Positions 1 through 5,527 of a DNA stretch of 5,527 nt are shown here, one piece after another (the first letter of the stretch is position 1; each line of letters begins with the position of its first letter). Made by a program: the position numbers and the translations under genes. The stretch is taken from NCBI GenBank assembly GCA_003452275.1, contig DMIT01000195.1, positions 1 through 5,527 on the forward strand, written 5' to 3'. The notes beneath the pieces are model-generated. The model made no database searches. It had not been told where the DNA came from and worked only from the letters and a program-made list of their open reading frames with translations. This stretch comes from Rhodospirillaceae bacterium. Lineage in GTDB: Bacteria; Pseudomonadota; Alphaproteobacteria; Micavibrionales; Micavibrionaceae.

Positions 1-29
1 AAAAAGGGGGAATTGCCAATCCCCCCTTT
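1..29 (-). terminator. Rho-independent terminator of the downstream PAS chemoreceptor gene
   Basis: Read on the minus strand this is a 12-bp stem (AAAGGGGGGATT / AATTCCCCCTTT) closed by a GGC loop and followed by a run of at least five T at the window edge. The only non-Watson-Crick pair is G-U in minus-strand RNA and would be an A-C mismatch in plus-strand RNA, so the hairpin is built for minus-strand transcripts. It lies 44 bp past the TAA stop of the chemoreceptor gene. The T tract may continue outside the window. Confidence 0.88.
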
Positions 30-72
30 GCAATCATTGATAATCTTGAATGATCTGAAAATTAAATCAGCT

Positions 73-1545
73 TTAAATGATCGCCTCTGATGCAATTCTG
101 GTTTTCGCAACGGAATCGCTGACCCCGCTCAGGGTCGCCAGAATATTCGTCAGATTATGACTGATATCGTTTACGGCCTCCGCTGCATTTTGCATACTCG
201 ACGACATATCGCGCGTCACATTGCTTTGCTCTTCGATAGCTGTGGTCGCACCTGTCACGTAATTTCTGGCATTGTCGATGGACTGGGTAATGTCCTGCAA
301 ACTGCCTGCGACATTGGACACGACATCCTGAATATTATTAATCTCGCTGCCAATCTTATGCGTTGCCTCCGCGACCTGTGTCGCCAGACCTTTGACTTCT
401 GATGCTACAACGGCAAATCCTTTTCCGGCCTCCCCTGCGCGCGCCGCTTCAATCGTTGCGTTCAAGGATAGCAAATTAACTTGTTCCGCGATTTTTTGAA
501 TCAGTGTCACAATTCCATTCATCTCTTGCGCGGCATGAAGAAGCTTCTTCGTCTCTTCCCCTGTTTGAATGATCCTGCCATATGCATCACTTGCCGCATC
601 TGTCGATCTTGACATGCTGCGTGCAATTTCCACCACCGAGGCATCAAGCTCTTCGGCCCCTGCGGCAACGGTCTGAACATTGGTCGATGTTTCATTCGAC
701 CCACCTGCCGCCAGAGTCGTCTGTTGTTTTAAAACCAACACAGCTTCTTCAATGGCGTTCATATCCTGTTTGATACTGATAATTTTTTCGACTGTATTGG
801 TGATATTGGTTGCAAATTTGACGACTTTAAAAGGCTTGCCATTCATATCAAAAATGGGGTTATAAGACGCCTCGATCCAGACTTCTTTCCCGCCCTTGCC
901 AAAGCGTTTATATTGGGCTGCCTGAAATTTTCCAGTACGCAACCCTTCCCAAAACATTTTATATTCCTGACTATTCCGATATTCGGGATCAACAAACATG
1001 CTATGATGCCCTCCTTTGATCTCGGATAAAGAATAGCCCATTGTATCCAGAAAATTCTCATTGGCGGCAAGAATAATTCCATCCAGCGTAAATTCAATGA
1101 TCGCCTGAGACTTATTGAGGGCACTTAATTTTCCTTCAAACTCGGAGTTTCTCAGTTTAAACTCTGTAATATCTGTCGCGAATTTAACAATTTTGTAAAC
1201 TTTGCCTTCTTTATCCAGAATAGGGTTATAAGTAGCCTCGATCCAGACTTCTTTTCCACCCTTACCAAAACGCTTATATTGCGCTGCCTGAAATTTTCCA
1301 GCCCGTAAGTCTTCCCAAAATTGTTTATATTCCACACTGTTACGGACAACTGTGTCCACAAACATACTATGATGCCGACCTTGCACTTCTGCCAGATCAT
1401 ACCCCATAGCCCCTAAAAAATTGTGATTGGCGGTTACAATCGAGCCATCCGGATAAAATTCAATGATGGCTTGCGACTTATCCAGTGCAATAAATTTTTG
1501 TTCTAGTTCAATACGATTTTTATCTTTTGATGCTGCAAAAAGCAC
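73..1545 (-). CDS. Soluble methyl-accepting chemotaxis protein with two PAS domains (downstream tandem copy)
   Basis: A 490-residue chemoreceptor predicted to be cytosolic: no signal peptide, transmembrane helix or HAMP domain is visible. Order: PAS1 about residues 21-127, PAS2 about 143-249, short helical linker, then the MCP signalling coiled coil about 255-490. The hairpin tip (354-388) carries [20 protein letters not shown] and FAVVASEVK, the signature that contacts CheA and CheW. Glu pairs at 298-299 and 438-439 lie in contexts resembling adaptational methylation sites. No C-terminal NWETF-type CheR/CheB tether is present. Both PAS domains contain GxHHSMFVD and [17 protein letters not shown]. 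The start is GTG: no in-frame ATG lies between it and the upstream in-frame TGA, a G-rich Shine-Dalgarno-like GGGGG (1552-1556) sits 6 nt upstream, and N-terminal length matches the paralogue at 1837-3315. The architecture resembles Pseudomonas BdlA and other PAS-PAS-MCP proteins. The ligand is unknown; redox, oxygen or a small metabolite are possible. Confidence 0.93.
   Translation of the reverse strand: MLFAASKDKNRIELEQKFIALDKSQAIIEFYPDGSIVTANHNFLGAMGYDLAEVQGRHHSMFVDTVVRNSVEYKQFWEDLRAGKFQAAQYKRFGKGGKEVWIEATYNPILDKEGKVYKIVKFATDITEFKLRNSEFEGKLSALNKSQAIIEFTLDGIILAANENFLDTMGYSLSEIKGGHHSMFVDPEYRNSQEYKMFWEGLRTGKFQAAQYKRFGKGGKEVWIEASYNPIFDMNGKPFKVVKFATNITNTVEKIISIKQDMNAIEEAVLVLKQQTTLAAGGSNETSTNVQTVAAGAEELDASVVEIARSMSRSTDAASDAYGRIIQTGEETKKLLHAAQEMNGIVTLIQKIAEQVNLLSLNATIEAARAGEAGKGFAVVASEVKGLATQVAEATHKIGSEINNIQDVVSNVAGSLQDITQSIDNARNYVTGATTAIEEQSNVTRDMSSSMQNAAEAVNDISHNLTNILATLSGVSDSVAKTRIASEAII
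799..1119 (-). repeat. PAS-coding repeat unit 2 of the downstream chemoreceptor
   Basis: Encodes residues 143-249. It aligns without gaps over 107 residues to the PAS1 unit of the same gene (1165-1485), with 78 identities by hand count, and to the two PAS units of the paralogue (2578-2898 and 2944-3264). It is one of four copies of the same domain within 3.3 kb. Confidence 0.85.
1165..1485 (-). repeat. PAS-coding repeat unit 1 of the downstream chemoreceptor
   Basis: Encodes residues 21-127. By hand count it shares 77 of 107 residues with PAS1 of the paralogue and 78 of 107 with PAS2 of its own gene. The units within the gene are joined by a short linker (residues 128-142) containing FEGKL, a sequence also found between the two PAS domains of the paralogue. 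Confidence 0.85.
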
Positions 1546-1581
1546 AATAGTCCCCCAAGTAATGGCAATAAAACAGTCCGA

Positions 1582-1601
1582 GCAAATGACGAGTCATTTG
1601 C
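1582..1601. promoter_or_regulatory. Perfect 9-2-9 palindrome in the leader of the downstream chemoreceptor gene
   Basis: GCAAATGAC, two bases, GTCATTTGC: all nine pairs match. A further direct copy of the GTCATT half-site follows at 1602-1607 on the plus strand, giving three half-sites. The palindrome lies 37-56 bp upstream of the GTG start and about 20-40 bp downstream of the predicted transcription start, a usual place for a repressor operator. As RNA it could also fold into an 8-bp hairpin with a CUCG loop. The binding protein is not identifiable from sequence. The upstream paralogue shows no matching palindrome, so the two copies may be controlled differently. Confidence 0.5.
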
Positions 1602-1629
1602 GTCATTGAAAAATAGAATAGATTTAGAA

Positions 1630-1659
1630 ATGATATGAGATTCCAAAAAGCTATGACAA
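1630..1659 (-). promoter_or_regulatory. Predicted sigma70-type promoter of the downstream chemoreceptor gene
   Basis: On the minus strand a -35 element TTGTCA (1654-1659, 5 of 6 to consensus) and a -10 element TATCAT (1630-1635, 5 of 6) are separated by 18 bp. The predicted start of transcription is near 1623, giving a leader of roughly 78 nt that includes the palindrome at 1582-1601. I saw no flagellar sigma28 pattern. It follows the terminator of the upstream receptor gene, so the two receptors are probably separate transcription units. Confidence 0.45.
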
Positions 1660-1782
1660 ATAACAGGAATAAAGAAGTATTACAAAAGATAGCCAGCTCT
1701 TACCGCATAATTACAATAATACCCGACAAAACGATCATACTACAGCATGCTTCCGTGAGCAAGACCATCTACCCAGAACAAT

Positions 1783-1809
1783 AAAAAAAGGGGGATAAAT
1801 TCCCCCTTT
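1783..1809 (-). terminator. Rho-independent terminator of the upstream PAS chemoreceptor gene
   Basis: On the minus strand the sequence AAAGGGGGA, a 5-nt AT loop, TCCCCCTTT forms a 9-bp stem running into a seven-T tract (1783-1789). It sits 28 bp after the TAA stop of the chemoreceptor gene. In plus-strand RNA the hairpin would be followed by only three T, so the minus orientation is favoured. Its core closely resembles the terminator at 1-29, suggesting that gene and terminator were duplicated as one unit. Confidence 0.85.
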
Positions 1810-1836
1810 GACCAGCCTTCATCACAAACAAGGCTA

Positions 1837-3315
1837 TTAATTAGTAATCGCATCGGAAACAAGCTTTGTCTGATCGACCGATGCCTTTACATCTTCCAGC
1901 GCATTGATGATATAACCCAGATTGCCGCTGACTTCATGCATTGCTTCAGACGCATTCTGCATATTGGACGACATGTCACGCGCCACGGCACTTTGTTCTT
2001 CGACCGCGCCTGCCACCCCCGCAACATACCCACGTGCATTATCAATGGTGGTCATGATCGTTTGCAACCCATTGGCCACCACCGCCACTACTTCCTGAAT
2101 ATTGTTAATCTCACCACCGATTTGGTGAGTTGCATCCGCGACCTGCGTTGCCAGATTTTTGACTTCGGATGCAACAACAGCAAACCCTTTTCCGGCCTCT
2201 CCTGCTCGCGCCGCTTCAATTGTTGCGTTCAGAGACAGTAAATTAACTTGCTCGGCAATCTTTTGAATAAGGCTCACAATGCCGGACATGGCTTGCGCCG
2301 CCGCCAGCAGCTTTTTAGTTTCGATATCTGTCTCAACAACTTTTTGAAATGCTTCATCAGCCGCCGTTGCTGTGTTGCTCATCGTCTGGGAGATTTCAAC
2401 AACTGAAGCGTGAAGCTGCTCTGCTCCTGCGGCAACCGTTTGGACGTTGGCTGATGTTTCGGTAGCCCCATTGGATGCTGCCGCTGTTTGTTGATTGACA
2501 ACACATACGGCATCTTCAATCCGTGATAAATAACTGCCCATATTCTGTTTGATAGACTTGAGCTGTTCGATATTTTTACTGATATCAGTTGCGAATTTGA
2601 CAATTTTGAATGGCTTGCCATTCAAATCGACAATAGGATTATAAGATCCTTCGATCCAGATTTCTTTTCCACCTTTTCCAATGCGCTTATACTGCGCTGC
2701 CTGAAATTTTCCATTCCGCAGATCATCCCAGAATTTTTTATATTCGGGCGTGTCACGGGAATCAGGAGCAACAAACATGTTGTGATACTTTCCTTGTATC
2801 TCGTCCAATCGATAGCCCAATGTCGATAGGAAATTCTCGTTCGCCGTTAAAATAACTCCTTCCAGCGTGAATTCAATGATCGCCTGTGATTTATCGACGG
2901 CATTCAACTTCCCTTCAAAGTCAGCATTTTTCATTTTTTGATGGGTGATATCGGTGGCAAACTTGACGATCTTGTAAATCTCGCCATTTTTCTTGGAAAT
3001 AGGATTATAAGACGCCTCAATCCAGATCTCTTTTCCACCTTTTCCAATCCGTTTATATTGCGCCGCCTGAAATTTCCCGTTTCGTAAATTTTCCCAAAAT
3101 TGTTTGTAATCTGGTGTATCGCGGAAAGATGAATCAACAAACATACTATGATGCTTTCCTTGTATCTCATCCAGCCGATACCCAAAGGTAGATAGAAAAT
3201 TTTCATTTGCAGTCAGGATGCTGCCATCCAGTTGAAATTCAATCACTGCTTGGGATTTATTTAACGCCGCCAATTTAGCTTCGATATCTTGAATACGACC
3301 GAAATTAAAAAACAT
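1837..3315 (-). CDS. Soluble methyl-accepting chemotaxis protein with two PAS domains (upstream tandem copy)
   Basis: A 492-residue paralogue of the product of 73-1545, collinear with it from end to end. No membrane segment or HAMP domain is visible, so it should act as a cytosolic receptor in a CheA/CheW array. PAS1 spans about residues 18-124, PAS2 about 140-246, and the MCP coiled coil about 250-492, with the tip motif [20 protein letters not shown] at 358-377. Candidate methylation residues are E299/Q300 and E439/E440; there is no C-terminal CheR-binding pentapeptide. Both PAS domains read [13 protein letters not shown], where the other receptor has RF and EV. PAS2 has YHNMFVA where the other three PAS domains have HHSMFVD. 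The ATG start is supported by AGGAAAG (3325-3331) 9 nt upstream. It lies 152 bp after the ribokinase gene in the same orientation, with no clear terminator between, and could be co-transcribed with it. The signal sensed is not known. Confidence 0.94.
   Translation of the reverse strand: MFFNFGRIQDIEAKLAALNKSQAVIEFQLDGSILTANENFLSTFGYRLDEIQGKHHSMFVDSSFRDTPDYKQFWENLRNGKFQAAQYKRIGKGGKEIWIEASYNPISKKNGEIYKIVKFATDITHQKMKNADFEGKLNAVDKSQAIIEFTLEGVILTANENFLSTLGYRLDEIQGKYHNMFVAPDSRDTPEYKKFWDDLRNGKFQAAQYKRIGKGGKEIWIEGSYNPIVDLNGKPFKIVKFATDISKNIEQLKSIKQNMGSYLSRIEDAVCVVNQQTAAASNGATETSANVQTVAAGAEQLHASVVEISQTMSNTATAADEAFQKVVETDIETKKLLAAAQAMSGIVSLIQKIAEQVNLLSLNATIEAARAGEAGKGFAVVASEVKNLATQVADATHQIGGEINNIQEVVAVVANGLQTIMTTIDNARGYVAGVAGAVEEQSAVARDMSSNMQNASEAMHEVSGNLGYIINALEDVKASVDQTKLVSDAITN
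2578..2898 (-). repeat. PAS-coding repeat unit 2 of the upstream chemoreceptor
   Basis: Encodes residues 140-246. It matches PAS1 of its own gene at 82 of 107 positions and PAS2 of the other receptor at 76 of 107 (hand counts, no gaps). The end of the domain (NGKPFK, residues 232-237) is shared with PAS2 of the other gene rather than with its own PAS1. It carries the only variant of the conserved HH motif (YH at residues 177-178). Confidence 0.85.
2944..3264 (-). repeat. PAS-coding repeat unit 1 of the upstream chemoreceptor
   Basis: Encodes residues 18-124. The central part ([24 protein letters not shown]) is the same as in PAS2 of its own gene, while the end ([11 protein letters not shown]) is the same as in PAS1 of the other receptor. 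At the DNA level the copies differ mostly at third codon positions. Confidence 0.85.
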
Positions 3316-3467
3316 AACGATGATCTTTCCTGAGAATGTTGCTTTATGTTACGCAGAAAAAATTCGATACGCAGCGACATCTACACACGCAATAACCATG
3401 CCATCAAAATCTTTCATCAAGAGAGGTAGATTTTAATAACATCTAATCACGTCAACAACAATCGAGA

Positions 3468-4415
3468 TTATATTTTAAGGCTTTCCGCTTTGGGCATATC
3501 TGCCATGGCTTTATCAATATCATCAGAAAACGGCATGGCTGTCTGTGTCCCTGTTTTCAAGCATGTCAGGCTCCCCGCTACACTGGCGCGGCGCATAGCC
3601 TCTGGCAGATCAATCCCGTCATGGATAGCGGCGGCAAGCGTACCACAGTATGCATCACCGGCCCCCGTCACATCAACGACTTGCGATTGATCCAACGGCA
3701 TAATAGGAACGCCCCATGCCTTACCCTCTTTGGTAACGGCAACAGAGCCGCCTTTTCCGATGGTGACAATACATGTCAGTTGCCCTTCAATCGCCAAAGC
3801 TTGGGCTAATTTAAGAGCATTATTCTCGGTTTTCAAATTCAGCTTTGCAGCGATTTGCCTTGCCTCAATACTATTCACAATTAAATAGTCCAGAAGACCA
3901 AACGCTTTTTGGGGAAGAGTAATAGCAGGGGCAAGATTCAGAATTGTTTTAACGCCGCGCGCATGGGCACGTTCCAGCAAAGTAATGGTCTGGTCAACCG
4001 GCAGTTCCATCTGCATCAGCAGGACATTTCCCTTATTGAGAATTTCATCCGGAACCTGATCGTGAATGACTTTTTTATTGGCCCCTGACATGACGATAAT
4101 ACTATTTTCGCCGGACTTATCACGGGCAACAACAGCCAGACCAGTATCTTCGTCATCTGTATAGGCAACACCTGACACCATCACACCGTTGGCTTTTAAT
4201 TCTTCACGTAACATTTTTCCATAATCATCATTGCCGACGCGACCTATTAACGCGACTTTTGCATTTGACGTCCGCGCGGCGGCCAAGGCCTGATTGCCCC
4301 CCTTACCACCGGGAGAATGCACATAACCATTTGAGAGAATAGTTTCACCGGGTTCAGGGAAATGTTCGACCTGAACACCGATATCCATGTTGAGAGAGCC
4401 AAATACGATAATCAT
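3468..4415 (-). CDS. rbsK: Ribokinase (PfkB carbohydrate kinase family)
   Basis: A 315-residue cytosolic kinase predicted to transfer phosphate from ATP to D-ribose O5, giving ribose 5-phosphate for the pentose phosphate and nucleotide pathways. The N-terminus MIIVFGSLNMD is typical of ribokinases. PfkB signature 1 with the sugar-binding GGKGGN lies at 36-41, the NxxE motif at 181-184, TIGKGG at 218-223, and signature 2 DVTGAGDAYCG at 248-258 with catalytic base D254. Length is close to E. coli RbsK (309). The ATG at 4415 fits the family start, but no good Shine-Dalgarno site precedes it; it overlaps the stop of a short leader ORF (4412-4450) and may depend on translational coupling. No ribose transporter, RbsD or LacI-type regulator is in the window, so the substrate could be ribose from nucleoside salvage or another sugar or nucleoside. 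The gene is divergent from hemA. Confidence 0.92.
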   Translation of the reverse strand: MIIVFGSLNMDIGVQVEHFPEPGETILSNGYVHSPGGKGGNQALAAARTSNAKVALIGRVGNDDYGKMLREELKANGVMVSGVAYTDDEDTGLAVVARDKSGENSIIVMSGANKKVIHDQVPDEILNKGNVLLMQMELPVDQTITLLERAHARGVKTILNLAPAITLPQKAFGLLDYLIVNSIEARQIAAKLNLKTENNALKLAQALAIEGQLTCIVTIGKGGSVAVTKEGKAWGVPIMPLDQSQVVDVTGAGDAYCGTLAAAIHDGIDLPEAMRRASVAGSLTCLKTGTQTAMPFSDDIDKAMADMPKAESLKI

Positions 4416-4450
4416 TTTTTGATTGTACCATATTCTGGCGAAAGTCCCAT
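4412..4450 (-). CDS. Possible 12-residue leader peptide overlapping the ribokinase start
   Basis: An ATG at 4448-4450 opens a short frame, MGLSPEYGTIKK, ending in TGA (4412-4414), which overlaps the ribokinase ATG as ATGA. It has the best ribosome binding site in the region: AGGAG (4459-4463) 8 nt upstream of its ATG. The ribokinase start has no comparable site. This arrangement is typical of translational coupling, where ribosomes ending the leader restart on the next gene. The leader ends in six A residues just before the overlap, so a slip there could also fuse the leader to ribokinase. The peptide matches no family I know, and its translation is inferred from the signals only. Confidence 0.42.
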   Translation of the reverse strand: MGLSPEYGTIKK

Positions 4451-4475
4451 GAATAACTCTCCTGTCATACAGAAA

Positions 4476-4503
4476 AATATATGGTGCAGAGCAGGATTTT
4501 GAA
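4476..4503 (-). promoter_or_regulatory. Predicted promoter of the leader ORF and ribokinase
   Basis: On the minus strand the -10 element TATATT (4476-4481, 5 of 6) is preceded at 16 bp by TTCAAA (4498-4503, 4 of 6). Transcription would begin near 4469, a few bases before the AGGAG of the leader ORF, giving a short 5' leader. The -35 match is weak, so this is tentative. Confidence 0.35.
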
Positions 4504-4519
4504 GTGGCGGCTTATTGGT

Positions 4520-4546
4520 ATTCCTAAGGAATTATGCCCAATTCCT
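4520..4546. promoter_or_regulatory. Cluster of three ATTCCT half-sites between the divergent promoters
   Basis: ATTCCT (4520-4525), one base, AGGAAT (4527-4532) form a perfect 6-1-6 palindrome. The same AGGAATT (4527-4533) also pairs with AATTCCT (4540-4546) as a perfect 7-6-7 inverted repeat. The two ATTCCT copies start 21 bp apart, about two helical turns, so a protein could bind both on one DNA face. The cluster lies upstream of the -35 elements of both ribokinase and hemA and may be an operator for either. The regulator is unknown. Confidence 0.4.
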
Positions 4547-4567
4547 CCTTTAACCCCTTGTTCTAAT

Positions 4568-4582
4568 TGATAATCATTCTTA
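4568..4582 (+). promoter_or_regulatory. Fur-like iron box upstream of hemA
   Basis: TGATAATCATTCTTA matches the 7-1-7 Fur inverted repeat TGATAAT-N-ATTATCA at 12 of 14 informative positions. It ends 10 bp before the predicted hemA -35 element. In alphaproteobacteria, heme synthesis genes are commonly tied to iron through Fur-family proteins, notably Irr, whose own box differs, so this could be a Fur, Mur or degenerate Irr site. The match is by eye only; AT-rich intergenic DNA can give such matches by chance. Confidence 0.4.
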
Positions 4583-4592
4583 ACTTCTTTGT

Positions 4593-4621
4593 TTGGCTTT
4601 TGGGGCACAAAGTTTTATAAG
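4593..4621 (+). promoter_or_regulatory. Predicted hemA promoter
   Basis: TTGGCT (4593-4598, 4 of 6) and TATAAG (4616-4621, 5 of 6) are separated by 17 bp. Transcription would begin near 4628, leaving a short leader of about 19 nt that contains the AGAGG ribosome binding site (4631-4635). Spacing and position fit well; the -35 element is weak. Confidence 0.45.
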
Positions 4622-4646
4622 TGCCTTTGAAGAGGTACTTAAAATA

Positions 4647-5527
4647 ATGGATTACCGCGCATTTTTCGACAGAAGCATTCAAAATTTAAAAACCGAAGGC
4701 CGTTACCGCAGTTTTGCAAATCTGGAACGCCTTGTCGGCCAATTTCCGAACGCCCTATATCATGACCCCTGCGGTATCAGCCGCGAAGTCACCATCTGGT
4801 GCAGCAATGATTATCTGGGCATGGGACAAAACCCCAAAGTTTTAAATGCCATGCATACTGCCATTGATAAATGCGGCGCGGGTGCAGGCGGCACGCGTAA
4901 TATATCGGGAACCACGAAATACATCGTCGATCTGGAATCGTCATTGGCCGATCTTCACCAGAAAGAAGCCGCCCTTGTTTTCCCATCGGGTTATACAGCC
5001 AATGAAGGCGCCCTATCCGCCATCACCAGATTATTGCCGGACTGCCATGTTTTTTCAGATGCCCTGAACCACGCATCGATGATCCATGGTATCCGCGACG
5101 GAAAATCAACCAAGCATATTTATCAGCACAATGATTTGGCCCATCTTGAGGATTTGTTAAAAGCCGCACCGGTTCAGGTTCCAAAACTAATCGTGTTTGA
5201 ATCGGTTTATTCCATGGAAGGCGATATCGCGCCGATTGCCGAAATTTGCGACCTTGCCGACCGTTACAATGCCATGACCTATCTCGACGAGGTTCATGCC
5301 GTTGGTGTGTATGGCCCGCGCGGAGGTGGCGTCGCCGAAGAGCGCGGCTTGATGGATCGTATTGATATAATCGAAGGCACCTTTGGCAAAGCCTATGGCT
5401 TAATGGGTGGGTTTATCACTGCCAATGCCTCTATCATTGATGCCGTCCGTTCCTATTCGGGCAATTTTATCTTTACGACTGCCCTGCCGCCCGTGTTATG
5501 CGCCGGCGCATTGGCCAGCGTCGAATA
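4647..5527 (+). CDS. hemA: 5-aminolevulinate synthase, N-terminal 293 residues (runs off the window)
   Basis: Catalyses the PLP-dependent condensation of glycine with succinyl-CoA to 5-aminolevulinate, CO2 and CoA, the first step of heme synthesis by the C4 (Shemin) route, in the cytosol. It is a fold-type I alpha-oxoamine synthase. Key residues fall at the same numbers as I recall for the Rhodobacter capsulatus enzyme: R21 (EGRYR), N54 (CSNDYLG), T83 (GGTRNISGT), H142 (LNHASM), D214 with H217 (YLDEVHAVG) and the PLP lysine K248 (TFGKAYG). T83 and the overall match favour this enzyme over 2-amino-3-ketobutyrate CoA ligase or BioF. The ATG is preceded by AGAGG 11 nt upstream, and MDYRAFFDR is a typical alphaproteobacterial start. 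The frame is open to the last base; about 110 C-terminal residues are outside the window. A secondary-metabolism ALA synthase (C5N unit) cannot be excluded but is less likely. Confidence 0.95.
   Translation, partial: MDYRAFFDRSIQNLKTEGRYRSFANLERLVGQFPNALYHDPCGISREVTIWCSNDYLGMGQNPKVLNAMHTAIDKCGAGAGGTRNISGTTKYIVDLESSLADLHQKEAALVFPSGYTANEGALSAITRLLPDCHVFSDALNHASMIHGIRDGKSTKHIYQHNDLAHLEDLLKAAPVQVPKLIVFESVYSMEGDIAPIAEICDLADRYNAMTYLDEVHAVGVYGPRGGGVAEERGLMDRIDIIEGTFGKAYGLMGGFITANASIIDAVRSYSGNFIFTTALPPVLCAGALASVE

Noticed and set aside
157..402. Long plus-strand ORF opposite the left chemoreceptor, and similar open frames opposite the other genes.
   Set aside because: These are shadow frames of well-supported genes on the other strand. 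Their translations are rich in Cys, His and Arg, have no recognisable domain, and are preceded by no ribosome binding sites.
1653..1784. A 43-codon plus-strand ORF (starts MTNNRNKEVL) between the two receptor genes, ending just before the hairpin at 1787-1809.
   Set aside because: It has no good Shine-Dalgarno site, overlaps the predicted promoter of the downstream receptor on the other strand, resembles no family I know, and the hairpin after it has a T tract only on the minus side.
3349..3417. A 22-codon minus-strand ORF (MKDFDGMVIACV...) between ribokinase and the upstream receptor.
   Set aside because: The sequence before its ATG is pyrimidine-rich with no ribosome binding site, and it ends 34 bp before the receptor start without overlap. 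A frame of this length is expected by chance.
3418..3467. Possible terminator after ribokinase (TAATC ... GATTA).
   Set aside because: The arms are only five or six A/T-rich pairs around a long loop, with no T tract after them. This is not a credible terminator.
4544..4551. A perfect AAAGGAGG Shine-Dalgarno sequence on the minus strand in the ribokinase/hemA gap.
   Set aside because: The only nearby start-like codon is TTG two bases away and leads to a five-codon frame. It overlaps the ATTCCT half-site cluster and lies upstream of the predicted ribokinase promoter.
4846..5067. Alternative frames inside the hemA region on both strands.
   Set aside because: The frame from 4647 gives a continuous 5-aminolevulinate synthase with all catalytic residues in place, so the others are overlaps without support.

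Overview
The window is a 5.5 kb piece of a bacterial chromosome, most likely from an alphaproteobacterium of moderate G+C content. The main evidence is the partial gene at the right end. It encodes a 5-aminolevulinate synthase of the Shemin (C4) heme pathway, whose residues align without gaps, and with the same numbering, to the Rhodobacter capsulatus enzyme as I remember it. Cytosolic PAS-PAS chemoreceptors without membrane segments also fit a motile alphaproteobacterium. I cannot name a genus.

Layout. Three genes run leftward on the minus strand. From right to left they are a ribokinase (3468-4415) and two tandem, paralogous soluble chemoreceptors (1837-3315 and 73-1545). Each receptor gene ends in its own G5/C5 hairpin terminator with a T tract (1787-1809 and 1-29). 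The 291-bp gap between the receptor genes (1546-1836) holds the terminator of the upstream copy, a likely sigma70-type promoter for the downstream copy, and a perfect 9-2-9 palindrome in its leader. The 152-bp gap between ribokinase and the first receptor shows a Shine-Dalgarno site but no convincing terminator or promoter, so read-through from the ribokinase is possible. Rightward on the plus strand, the 5-aminolevulinate synthase gene starts at 4647 and runs off the window.

The divergent ribokinase/hemA intergenic region (4416-4646) is the densest regulatory stretch. It contains a promoter for each gene, a Fur-like iron box upstream of hemA, a cluster of three ATTCCT half-sites midway, and a 12-codon leader ORF with a strong Shine-Dalgarno site whose stop codon overlaps the ribokinase start (ATGA).

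How the genes may work together. hemA makes the first committed heme precursor and may be iron-controlled. The receptors are predicted to feed a cytosolic CheA/CheW array with information sensed by four similar PAS domains. The ribokinase phosphorylates ribose or a related sugar; no ribose transporter is visible. A functional link among the three is not shown by the sequence. The most unusual points are the doubly duplicated PAS receptor pair (2 PAS x 2 genes) and the small leader ORF coupled to the ribokinase. I see no mobile element, CRISPR array, tRNA or rRNA.
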